From positions 1,488,001 through 1,552,000 of the forward strand of contig NC_089179.1 of NCBI RefSeq assembly GCF_947507565.1: a stretch of 64,000 nt of DNA. The letters are read 5' to 3'. A program made the translations under genes and the position numbers. The notes beneath the pieces are model-generated. The model saw only the letters and a list, made by a program, of their open reading frames with translations. It was not told where the DNA came from and did not search any database. Shown here in pieces: positions 22,926 through 33,678 of the stretch. Numbering within the stretch: position 1 is the first letter of the stretch; the number at the start of each line of letters is the position of its first letter. Origin of the DNA: Oscarella lobularis (Eukaryota; Porifera; Homoscleromorpha; Homosclerophorida; Oscarellidae).

Positions 22926-25600
22926 TACATATCCGTATATATAAGAGAGATTTCTCTAATAGATAATCTTTATTGGTCGCTACGGGACGTCGACGGCGGC
23001 GCATGTGCTGGATAAAATTTCAACGACTCCTGCGAGCTACACTGCGACGGAGCAAATATACAAGTCGTCGAGGCTTCGGCTGCGTCTAAGTGAGTAAGCG
23101 TAATCGCTTTTTTGCAAAGCGGCGTTATCGCGTCGTTTTATAGCGCGAAAAACCCTCGAGGGGTCCCCCGATCTCCGTTTCTCTCTCCGGCTGAGCGTAT
23201 TTGGTCTCTCGTGCTTTGGTCTTTGCTTGGGCGTTGTACTCGATTACATCGGAGCTGCAAAAAACGCAAAAGACAGCTCTTTCGCGAAGAAGGGCCTCTT
23301 TTCCTCAGCACGTGACCTTCGGCTCACCTCGGCGAGAATCGATTTAGCTGCCGAGACTATCTAAGGTACATATTACATATTCTACGTGTTTGTGTTACCA
23401 GGTCAGGAAGGTCATCTTGATGATAAAAAAGGAAGACGTTCTCATTGGACCAATTTCTCTCTATTTCCAAAGTACTTCATTTGATTCTCCCTCGCATCAG
23501 TTGTTTTGCCGTGTAGTTTCTCTCCCAATCCGACGAGGCAGACGCAGCCATCCCTCTGGGCCGAGAGCGAAAAGAGGCCGCACCTCTGCCGGGGCGATGG
23601 AGCGGCCCTACTCTTGGTGGTATGAGTGATAACTACCATCCCCCACTTGGGCAAGACGCTGTGGGCAAAATCGCGGTCCTCCCGGGTCTTGGGTTAATGA
23701 CTCCCCCCGTGCCCCGGTGGCGAGGGTACCCCCTTTGGGCCTTAAAGGGGTATACTGAAGGCCTCAACCTGCGGGATGATTGGGTGATCCCACCTCCTTG
23801 GGAGCTGGAGGTTAACTCGTCTAATGTGCTCTCCTCCTTGCGGCTTGGGTGAAAGTCGGCCCTGGATGACATGGGAGTATGTCACACCCCTTGGACCTGG
23901 GGGGAAGTTAGGTCCCTGCTCACTCTCCTCAATGGGAGTGAGTTGAGAAGAGGACAAGGAGCGCCTAAGAAGACGACGTGGACAAGGAGCGCCGGACACC
24001 CACCCTCTCCATTGGGGAGAGGTGGGCAAAGCTCGCCTCCTCTATCTGGAGGAGGCGAGCAATTTGGGGAGGGGAGCGTAGCTTCTCTCTCCGCGCACCA
24101 ACGAAGAAAGGAAGACTTTTGCTAATTTTTTGTACATCCGGGACTTTATTGAATAAAATTTAGACATGACTTTCCCTACATTTGCTGCAGCCCTATCTAA
24201 TGCGCGGCGCCAACTTGAACTCTAGCACGCTAGAGTATGAGTACAGCGCCCGCGCAAGCGAAACCCAAGTCTCAATGCGCACTACCTACAAGTAGCACAC
24301 ATGAGACTGAGTTTCGAGAACTACATGGCCTTTGCATTCACGCAAAAGCCACGCGCGTGATTGTAATATGCGCCTACTACCACTATGTCCAACTAGCTAA
24401 AAAATCCTTCTAGAGTCATTTTCTCTTCATCATTCAAGGATGCCTTTCTTGATGCACGACCATCTAAAAGAATAACATTGGGTTACAAACAGCTACTGTA
24501 GTTGAATTCATTGTATGTACCTTAGCCTTCTATTTGCTTCTGCGTAGGCGCGGCAATCTCAAAGGAAGCACTTTTCTAATGGAAGCCCTTTTATAGAACA
24601 AGTTCTATTCAGAAAGTCAGGAGGCACTCTGTATCGACTATTACATTAGCTTACCAAAAACACAGCCAGGCCTATCTGTTCGCCTTCATTCGATCGTAGA
24701 CTTTTTCACGCCGAAGGCCTTTGAAATCACCGATGAGTTTGGGGGCCGGTGAGCGTCACTTCGAAGAGACAGCGGCTGAATGAATAACCTAGCGATGTAG
24801 TCGAATCGAAATCAATGCGAGCGTCACAGAGGTTCGGGCATCGTGGGAGAAGAGGGGCCCCCGATCGCGATCGTGAAGAAAACGACTGTGTCGGCGTTAC
24901 GATAACGCATATATGCAATCGTTTATGGCAAAGCAGACGTCAAAATCCTTCGACGTCCCGTCGAAACCTGTGCACGAGCGATTGCTGAGTTAGGGGGCCT
25001 CAGCTGCCAAGACATTAGGCTTCGGGGTTTCTAGACTTACCGCGAAAGCGAGTCTTCATCTGCCTTAAAACGAAAGCGTCGAAATCCTCGAGAATTCGTT
25101 CAAAGTCAGCCACGTGCGATCGGCCTTCGTGAGTCGTGACTACTTGATATCAGCTCCTACGTAAGAGGTAAGTTAATTTTAACGCAGTCAAGTTCAATAA
25201 TTCTAATCAGGATCCTGAATAAAGGGTCTTGAAGGGGGAGCTCCACTTGCCACTGGCCACAGCAAATATGAGAACGAAACCATATACACAATTCAGGTGG
25301 TGAATTGAGTAAAGGCACTAAAGGTTCTCACTCTTGCTGGGCCATGAAACAACCAAATCCAGACAGAAGGAATCTCCATAGCAGTGCACTCAGCTTAGAG
25401 AAGCAAATCACTGTTCTTCAAAATTTAATTTTGTTTGTATCTCTATGACTTTTTGCGACACAGAGAAATAGGACTCAGTGAAATGCTTGACTGCAATGAT
25501 CTTATTGTGGCAAGTCAAATAACCAAATACGACGAACATTATTTACCTCAAATTTCCTGTGTTGACACTCAGCGACACACACCATGGATTCACGACCGGC
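22926..25600. other. Gene-poor interval
   Basis: About 2.7 kb between ITFG1 and the end of the NB-ARC gene. Up to 23500 no supported coding sequence is seen. 23570-24110 is a distinct G/C-rich segment (listed separately). 24160-25540 shows scattered short frames only. A minus-strand stretch 25553-25622 has clean borders (ggtttag before it, gtaaata after it) and could be a terminal exon of the NB-ARC-TPR gene or of another transcript. Confidence 0.5.
23570..24110. repeat. G/C-rich structured segment, probably mobile-element or ncRNA derived
   Basis: Composition differs from both flanks (runs of C and G such as tccccccgtgccccgg). It contains a 14-base direct repeat, ggacaaggagcgcc, at 23952-23965 and 23980-23993. 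A perfect 12-bp hairpin follows (24031-24042 with 24049-24060, loop tatctg), preceded by a second cctctcc/ggagagg hairpin near 24004-24021. No long open frame is convincing. It does not resemble SRP, RNase P, or U1-U6 RNA as far as I can judge. Element ends were not found. Confidence 0.4.
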
Positions 25601-25760
25601 AACTGTGTCCACGTATCATCTAAACCGAAAACATAAGAACAATCTCTATATAGACAAAACAAAAAGCAAGAAATAGAGGAACCAGGTAAAATTTGTCGCC
25701 GTATTTGTCCTCCAAATCGAAGAGACTTTGCAACTGAAGGGCGACGTCCCATCGGCCTAG

Positions 25761-28700
25761 TCAGAATTGCTCATTAGCGGCCAAACTCACTTGACTCGCA
25801 GTTTGCCGTTCCATGATCTCCTCGTGACGCGTCGCGCATTCGTTGGCATCGTGATGACGCCCTAACATTCGATAAGCATCCTCTAAGCACGCGTAACCAA
25901 TAGCAACTTCGACGTGACTGTCGCCAAAATTCTCTTGCTTGACCTCAAGACCGCGCTTGAGATGAACGAGAGCGTCGCCCGGTTTACCGTCGCGCACCAA
26001 CGCCACTCCGAGATCGGTCGAAACAAACGCGATATCGGGATGATTCTCCGGATGACGTTGCAGACGAATTTCCAAGCTCTGCTGAAGAAAGTCCACGGCC
26101 CGCTCCCAATTCCCCAACGTCCGTTCGACGTTTCCCAATATATTCAAAGTAGTCGCCTTGTCGAGATGATCGTAGGGCAGCACTTGTTCCTGTATGCAAA
26201 GCGCTTCTTCGAGTCGCAGTCTCGCAATCGTCGGCTTCTGACTGACCAGGTATGCGCGCGCGAGCGACGTGAGCGTCAGAGCAATCAGCGGATGCTCGTA
26301 GCTGTGCAGCTGAACTCGAATTTCAAGAGCGCGCTGCAGCAAGTCGACGGCCAGCGCAGCGTTGACGGCCAGCGCAGCGTTGACGGCCAGCTCATCGTTG
26401 ACGGCCAGCTCAGCGTCGACGGCCAGCTCAGCGTCGACGAAATTCGGCTCCAAGTTAACTCGTCCCAAGGCGACGAGCACCTGAGCCAGTACGTGCGACG
26501 CCCGAGAAAAAGTGAAGGGGTTTTGCTCGCAGATTGTCAGCGCTTCTTTGAGAAGAAGTTTTCCCCTGTCCGCTTCGCCGAGGTCTTGGTACGTGCGACC
26601 GAGTAGCGTTAGCATCGCTGCCGTTTGAACGCTTCTTTTGCCGTCCCTGTCAACGTTCCTGCTGAGTTGAAGTCCTCTTTGGAGAATCTGCTTCGCGTCT
26701 TCTAGCTGACCGACATCAAGATGAAATCGTCCGAGTGTTTGTAGGCATTGCAGATGAAGAGCCGGCGGCGCATTTGGATTCCTTTCAGCGCCAGCCAACG
26801 CCTTTTTCGCGTACTTAATCGCCGTCGACGTCTCAAAGAGATCGTCGTAGGTTTTCGCCAGATCCAAGTTGACTCTGCTAACAGTCACGGTGTCAGCATC
26901 TCCATAAAAAGCGAGAGCCTTTTCCAAATAGCCTTTTATCTGATCATGAACAGTTGCGAATCCTTCTTTCGTTGGCCTTCCCAAGCTGTCGAGAGCGTCG
27001 GCACACGCTACACACGCTTTGGCAAGCGTGCGTCTGACGTCTGTTCGAGATTCGGACGACACTTGGTCGATGACGTGAACGAGATGAGGCAGAAGGAAGA
27101 GTTTGAGCGAGGTCCCTTTCCTTTCGTCGGTTTCTTCGTCCGCTTTGTCGTAGCATTCGGTAAGTGCTTGAAGGATTCGGATTTTAGCTTGACTGTCGCT
27201 TTCGTCATTTGGGTTAATCTCCTCTGCAACGCGAAGAAGATTCTCGTCATTACGCGTTGCCTTTAGGATGGCGTCCCGCGTCGTCCTGTCGATGCTCAAG
27301 AGCTCGACAGCGACGTTTCTGAAAATAAATAGGCTGCACGCCTTCAAGGATGCTATATGCTGCTTCGTGGCCTTGACGTTTGATTGCTTAAAAAATTCTG
27401 TGAAGACACTAAAAGGGATTGGGTGAAGAGAGCAAATGCCGAAGACCAACAAGGACGCCCGAAGCGCGTCGTCTGATCGACGATAGAGCATCTGATTTAA
27501 AGCAATCTGCGTCACTCGCAACGGAGACAATGTGTCATCATCGGAGAAATTCTCCTCGATAGCCAGCTGCTTGCCCTTGTACAGCTCTTCCAGAAATTCC
27601 GAGTCCTCCCACTCAATATCCGCATCTTCAACGTATTTCACCACTGTAGCAAGAGACAACGGATGATAACCCAAAAGAGCTGCTATCTGAGCGAGAATGC
27701 CTTTGTTGACCGACTTGGCACATTCGCCTTGCGCACGGCGAAGAAGTTCCACCGAATCGCTTTCCGTCCAATCACGTGGCATGGAGATTATTTCTGCGCA
27801 ATCGCCCGAAGGAAAGAGGCGTCTATCGCACGTTGTCACCAACAGTTTCCCTTTTCCCCATCCAGTGTCGCGAGGAAACGGCAGAAGCGTTTTGACCTTT
27901 TCGAAGAATTCGTAATTGAGGTCGTCAAGGATCAATAGCCACTCGTTTGCCTTCTTCAGCTCGTTTTGAATATTGCGAGCATGTTTTGACTCTGTGCATT
28001 GAGCAAAGTCGAATCCACCAGCCGGAGTCAATTCCTGACTGAGATCCAATAGGGTTCTCGAAAAAACTTCAGCCGATGACAGTAGCAAAGAGCCCGTTAC
28101 AAAGACGGCATCGTAATCATCACTTCGTTCCTCCTTTTTTCGTATCCAACGATCCTGATACTGACGAGCCAGCTCCGTCTTACCGCATCCTGGCGGGCCA
28201 ACTAAATAAACTCCACAAACAGCCTCAGATGATGTTTTAACGTTCTTGGCGATCTCCTCAAAATGAACGGCAATCTCCTCGAGTTTTTCGCTCATTTTAA
28301 TTGAACGACGAGGACGGCAATTCAGGTACACCTAATAGATGAATAATTTCAAATGCAACATATTCAGCCACAGTGCCTCCACCTTTTTCACAATCGATTT
28401 CCTCTTACAATCTTCAGAACCTTAAGAACACAGCTCCTAACGCTTTCAGACGAGAAGCCTTCTCGGACATACCAGCCATGAAGTTATATATAGTCTCATA
28501 GGCGCTCTTGTGGTCCATTTTCACTAGTATTTCGTAGAGGTCATACAAAGTAATGCCACGCTTGCCGGCATCGATAAGTAGAGCTCTGGTCGGACTTCCC
28601 CCAATTCTGGCTGACTCGTTCTTGATCAGTTCGACTTCGTCTGTCGAGTACCTCAATCTCTCCTGCAATTCCGTCGCAACACCCCGCCAGTCTCGGTCGA

Positions 28701-28794
28701 GAGGATTAGGAGGATCTAGCTCTCGGCTCAGCTGAGACATTAGCTGATCGCAAATCCCGTTCAGCTTTATCTCTTTCGCGAGGGGAGAAACCAT
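25761..28794 (-). CDS. Death domain-NB-ARC-TPR protein (NLR/APAF-like)
   Basis: Predicted signalling NTPase of the STAND class. The first exon (28414-28794) encodes a Death-fold domain ([15 protein letters not shown], then [15 protein letters not shown] and [23 protein letters not shown]). The long exon (25761-28331) gives an NB-ARC: P-loop [11 protein letters not shown], Walker [12 protein letters not shown] motif [11 protein letters not shown] and GLPL-like [14 protein letters not shown] winged-helix region and at least eight TPRs of kinesin-light-chain type ([49 protein letters not shown]) follow. The exon joint is uncertain: a phase-2 donor after FL with an acceptor inside ATGAG|C keeps frame. 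The 3' end is also uncertain; a GTGAGT donor after ASQ suggests one or two more small exons down to about 25553. The first and long exons could instead be two genes. Confidence 0.78.
26343..26432. repeat. 18-bp minisatellite, five units, inside TPR coding region
   Basis: Five contiguous 18-base units (gt[ct]gacggccagc[gt]ca[gt]c) at 26343, 26361, 26379, 26397 and 26415. They encode six-residue repeats of the type A-V-D/N-A/D-E/A-L on the minus strand, inserted in the linker between two TPR helices. Units differ by single bases. Confidence 0.9.
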
Positions 28795-28830
28795 TGTTCC
28801 GACGAAAGGTGGTTAGCGTACGCTTCAAAC
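28795..28830. promoter_or_regulatory. Bidirectional promoter interval Death-NB-ARC-TPR / SMARCB1
   Basis: 36 bases between opposite start codons; 5' UTRs must overlap or be almost absent. Confidence 0.5.
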
Positions 28831-29166
28831 ATGGCTGCTCTTCGTACGACTGGCGAAAAGCCGCTGTCCTTCACTCTAGAAGGCGACGAGCGATACGTCA
28901 TCGGCTCCGAAATCGGGAACTACCTTCGCATGCCGCGCGGCTCCCTATACAAAAAATACCCGGCGTTATGGCGCCGAATGGCGACAATGGAAGAGCGGAA
29001 AAAGATCGCCGCCGGATTCGGCCACGGCAACTTAGCGACAAACATCACCCTTCTAAAGCTTACCGAAGTGGACGAAATCTTGCGCGGCGAAGACGAAAAA
29101 TACCGAGCGCCGGCGTCGGAACAGTCTCGCCAACGCCAACGTCAACAACAGGAGAAACAGCAGCTA

Positions 29167-29198
<32 letters not shown>

Positions 29199-30418
29199 AC
29201 AGGAGAAACAGCAGCAGTTGCTTCTTATGCAGCAGCAGCAGCAGCAGCAGCAAACAACTGCAGCAACAACAGCAGCCTCAAGTCCAGCAACCGCCGCCGC
29301 ACGGTAGAAAGGAACAACGGCAGTTCCATCATCATCGTCTTCATCAGTCGCCGACTCAGGTTCAGCAGGTTCCCGCTAAGCAAGCGAAGCGACTTCCCGC
29401 TTGGGCTCCTCCGTTGGCTGCATTGCCGGTCGGTTCGCATCATTTGGATCCCGTCCCTTGTGCGACGCCCATATGTCAGAGCAAAGTCGGTCAGAAGAAG
29501 ATCGGCACCGCTAATTTGATGGACGTGTATGTGTAGGACTTTTCTTATATTCTTATATGATGATTACTTTTCGTGCGTGTGTGCAGGCTGGATGAAATGG
29601 ATTCGGCGACTATTCGAGATAACGCGTCGCAACCGGAAGTATTGGTTCCAATACGACTTGACTTGGACATCGAAGGCCACAAGTTGAGAGACACTTTCAT
29701 GTGGAATAAGAACGGTAAGAGAAGAGAATGGGGCACTTTGTTTCCATAATGAAGTCTTTCCTTTTAGAAAAGATACTTCAGCCAGAGCAATTCGCTCTCA
29801 TCATGTGCGACGATCTCGATCTTCCCACTCACATTTTCATTCCAGCCATAGCCGGAGCCATTCGACAGCACTGCGACCAATTCTCTCCGGACGAGATTGC
29901 GTGCGATCACGAAGACAGACGAGTCATTATCAAAGTTCTCTCGCTCTCTCGTTCTCTCGTGTACCAATAATAAATGATTTCTTGTTTCGTTTAGCTCAAT
30001 ATTCACATTGGCAACATGTCGCTTACAGATCAATTCGAATGGGACATGTCGAATCCGGAGAACAGCCCAGGGGACTTTGCTCGTCAACTGTGCGCCGATC
30101 TGAGTCTGGGAGGCGAGTTTGCAACCGCTATCGAGTACAGCATTCGCGGCCAGTTGAGCTGGCACGCAAAAACGTACGCCTACAACGAAGCCCAATTGCC
30201 GCCTGTCGAAGTTGCTGTCCGACTCCAATCGGACGCTGACATGTGGAGCCCCAAGCTGGAGACCCTGTCTGATGCTGACTTGGAGAAGAAGTTGAGAGAT
30301 CAAGATCGAAATACGAGGTATTTTGACGTTTTGGCGAGTGCCTGTCTTTTCCTACTCTTTTTTTTGTTCTGCGTACAGACGAATGAGACGTCTAGCACAA
30401 GCCAATCCAACTTGGTAG
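28831..30418 (+). CDS. SMARCB1: SWI/SNF core subunit SMARCB1 (SNF5/INI1), with apparent frameshift
   Basis: Chromatin-remodelling core subunit. The winged-helix N terminus is clear ([38 protein letters not shown]). A long Gln tract follows. The conserved tail then begins [23 protein letters not shown] and runs through [61 protein letters not shown] and ends [12 protein letters not shown]. These are the two SNF5 imperfect repeats. Between Gln tract and tail the reading frame changes: the 28831 frame stops at about 29306, while the correct continuation (QLQQQQ..P to LMDVYV) is one base out of phase, consistent with one extra A in 29252-29254. Five exons. It shares a 36-base promoter interval with the NB-ARC gene. 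Confidence 0.9.
29148..29280. repeat. CAG/CAA repeat in SMARCB1
   Basis: Mixed CAG/CAA tract encoding polyglutamine, interrupted by EK and LLLM, followed by the frame change at 29252-29254. Such tracts are prone to indels in nature and in assembly. Confidence 0.85.
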
Positions 30419-30548
30419 CTAAAGCGAACGATAATTAGTCTGTGTCTAGAATAGATAAGATGTTGAGGCCGATGAGGGCGAGGTTGATTGAGCTATTTAT
30501 TACGAGAGAAAATATATTAATAGTGATCATACGCACGTGACTGTTGTC

Positions 30549-32703
30549 TTACCCTAGCATGCCATTTTCAACTGTTTTGATGTGATGAAAGAAAAGAAGA
30601 AGAGCAGAGAATAAATTGTTTCTCCCACTGGCTATATCAATAATTTCGTCCTTTCTGATAATCTGTTGCGCAAAAGTAAAAAAGAAGTAGCTTCGAAAGC
30701 CATTTTTCACTTACTTTGAAATGAGGCGGATGAGTTTTCGTCTGATACAGGCAAATGTTGACCGACCTTTGCTTCGGATCCGGCTTTTCCGGCACTTTCA
30801 TACAATAATTACTAGAAAACGGATGTCGTCCCGGACGCTGAGGATTGGACGGCAGTTGAGCGTCCAAGTAGGAACAAGTCAAATGAAAAAGTATCTATAG
30901 AAGGCGAGATAGAATTTTCAGGAAAAGAAAAAGGACTTTTTGAACTTGGGTGTCTGTTGGAAGCTCTTGGTCCCACTCTTTTCCCATCCACCGACCGCCA
31001 CGGTTCCAGCGAAAGCAGCTAAGCGAGTCACCTCTCGCCAAATCTGTTGTAAAATAAGATATCTGCCCTTTTGCTACGCATACCAGTCAGTGGCAGGCGT
31101 ACCTTTGATTCTCTGCACAAGGTATTCTTGATTTGTAGATAATTCCAGGTGAGGTATCATGAGACGAAGAGAAGGCACCTGCTGCCCTTTCAAATCCCCC
31201 GTGTGTCTCAGAACGTCCAAACCCACCTCTGGTGAAAAATATCCGTTATAATAATTATTCTCTATTCAATCGGCTTCTCACTTCCAATCTGAACGTCTCC
31301 ACTTCCAATGCTGGTTAGTGTATCGTTGACCCTATCAATTTCATACGCCAATCTATGAAATATTGTACCAGCGAGCCACTAGAAAGAAACATAACAACAA
31401 CGAAGAAAGGTACAGGATGAGCCCATACCTTTCTCAAGTTCCATATCCAGTCAGTTACATAAGCTGGATTGATGTTGAATTTTCCCCACACCTCGTCGCT
31501 TCTCCAACTCCCCGAATTCCCATCGTCATCCTCTTTCAACGACGACTGCGGTGATCTCGCTGCCAACATATACTTCCCAAGTGAAGGCAAATCGGTGCCT
31601 GATCTCCAATACGCTAACGAAGGATTGTCAACAACTAAAAGTAAGGCAATGACAGTTTTTAAATAAGAGAGGCATCATCTATAATAAAGCATCTTACTGT
31701 TAAGATACTGTTCCTCTATTGTATCCTGTTTTCGTACGTACTCCCTGTAGGATCGAGCATCTGCTAATTTATCTAGCACGCAAAGAAGCATTAATTAACT
31801 CGTGATGAATATTGCTCATATAACCTGGAGATCCAGCCGTGCTAGAAGTGTCCCTGTATCGAAGAAAGCTATTGCTAGAAACAGAGTCACAAAAAGACAC
31901 TCCCCAAAAAGAAAAGTATACTTTTGATCAGAGCCAGTGACGTCAAATAGTTGCGAGGCAGATACGTCAGCACTGGCTGGAGATGAGTGAGCGCTGTTGG
32001 ACCCAGGACTATTCTGCGCAGTAGATATACATAACCCCAGTGATAAACAAAGACCATTCTTCTGACGTGATAGGGACTTCTCCTATTTCTGGGTGTAAAT
32101 GACGAGCGATAAGGAGTAGAGTAATTGAGCGATGACGCAGGACTTGGAACATCTGGAGCGAGCGTAAACGTTTCCTGAAGCTGGATTCCGGGAGGAAGAC
32201 CTGCATGCATATATATATATATATATATATTGATCCACTATCTCATCCCCACTCTTCTTTCTCACCAGCAGCTGTCTGATCGAGTCGCAGAAGCTTGGCT
32301 TGAGTTGGATTGACATTGACGTTCTCTCTCGATTGAACAAATTTCCAAAGGTAATGAGCAAAATCGAAAGCCGCGTTGAAAGCGAAGAAGGAAATTCCAG
32401 CAAATTCTAAATGGAACACCCAATCAACTATCGTTCGTGTCCTAAGGAACAACTCTTACCTATGTACCATAAAATCGGATGATGAACTACAAAGTAAGCA
32501 GCAAGGGTCTCGTATGACCTGAAAAGAGACTTTATCATTTGTCGGCGCCCTTGAAGCTGTCAAGAGACCCCTTACATTTCGAATAAGACGACGACGAGTA
32601 GAAATAAGTTGACCAGACCCCAGAAAAGCGAATCCTGCAACGTCTTGACGTCTCGTCTCTTTGCAAGCACCTTGCGGAGAACAGGAGATTCGAACTTTTT
32701 CAT
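30549..32703 (-). CDS. TMEM209: Nuclear-envelope protein TMEM209
   Basis: Two-pass nuclear membrane protein. The minus-strand ATG at 32703 gives KKFESPVLRKVLAKR, then a first helix (LFWGLVNLFLLVVVLFEM) and a second (ILWYIEFAGISFFAF). A Ser/Pro/Thr-rich middle (SPASSLNYSTPYRSSFTPR) follows, then the conserved C-terminal half: REYVRKQDTIEEQYLN, SLAYWRSGTDLPS, WNLRKWLAGTIFHRLAYEIDRVN, HLTCSYLDAQLPSNP..PGRHPFSSNYC, YQTKTHPPHFKV and GRNNLFSALLLFFHHIKT. The stop comes soon after NGMLG, so the C terminus is about 17 residues shorter than in vertebrates. About ten exons. Confidence 0.88.
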
Positions 32704-32742
32704 ATCCGATCCGGGGTGTGCTCGCACGAATCGCTCGCCCGT
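32704..32742. promoter_or_regulatory. Bidirectional promoter interval TMEM209 / PTRH2
   Basis: 39 bases between opposite start codons. Confidence 0.5.
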
Positions 32743-33226
32743 ATGGACGCTTCGTGGCCTTACATTGCAGCCGTTCTAGGCTGCGGATTCGGTCTGGGAT
32801 GGCTGCTACGCGGGTACGCCAGCAAAATACCTAACGCTGCTGCTGCTACCGCCGATTTGACAGACAAAGCGTGGCAGGCAGGGACTTCCTAATTTTTTCA
32901 CGCGAAAACCAAATTAAAAAAATAGATCGCGACGAGTACGGAAGAGTATAAGTTAGTGTTAGTGGTCCGAAACGATCTGAAAATGGGAAAGGGAAAAGTC
33001 GCGGCACAGGTGGCAAAAACGAAAAATTTCGACCGCCAAAATTTTTCTCAACAATTACCTTAGTGTTCGCACGCAACGCTGCATTGCTACAAGGCAATGC
33101 TCAAACGGGATCCGAAGACGCTCGGTCGCTGGGAAACGACCGGTCAAGCCAAAGTCGTTCTCAAGGCAACGGACGAAAAGGAATTGTAAGACTAGGGCCT
33201 GTCTAATAAATACAAATAAATAAATG

Positions 33227-33274
<48 letters not shown>

Positions 33275-33561
33275 TTTTTTTCTGTTTGCCATTACGTTTT
33301 GAGTTACTGTTTCTAAGGCGAGCTCAGTGACTTCTTTTCTCATATAGAGACGAGCTTTCTTTTCAAGCGAGACAAGCGGGCTTAGAGGCAGGCGTTATTC
33401 GCGATGCGGGACGCACTCAAATCGCGGCGGGTTCGAAGACCGTTCTCGGCGTTGGACCCGGTAAGTCGATCAAGTACTGCGCCACTTCATTGGTGCACGT
33501 ACTTTGTTTAGGTCCCGCTCAATTGATCGACAGAATAACAGGCCATTTAAAGTTGTATTGA
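32743..33561 (+). CDS. PTRH2: Peptidyl-tRNA hydrolase 2
   Basis: Hydrolyses peptidyl-tRNA; in animals also Bit1, a mitochondrial apoptosis and anoikis factor. The N terminus has a membrane anchor ([19 protein letters not shown]). Exons then give [51 protein letters not shown], then [33 protein letters not shown] and [11 protein letters not shown]. The conserved residues K, D and H in [17 protein letters not shown] and the DAGRTQ motif of the PTH2 fold are intact. About 178 residues, five exons. A long TA microsatellite lies in one intron. Confidence 0.94.
33229..33270. repeat. (TA)n microsatellite in PTRH2 intron
   Basis: 21 uninterrupted AT dinucleotides within an intron. Confidence 0.95.
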
Positions 33562-33678
33562 GTTTCAACTGTAGCAGAGCGTTGCTAATAAAGTTTGCGT
33601 CACTTATTGCTCGGATGGTTTACGGGTGTCATGATAATCTTAGGGACGGGCGTTACATTCTACATTGCATTCTTACAG

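Noticed and set aside
28794-29519. 241-codon plus frame over SMARCB1
   Set aside because: Off-frame Arg/Ala/Thr-rich reading; the conserved SNF5 winged helix lies in the 28831 frame.
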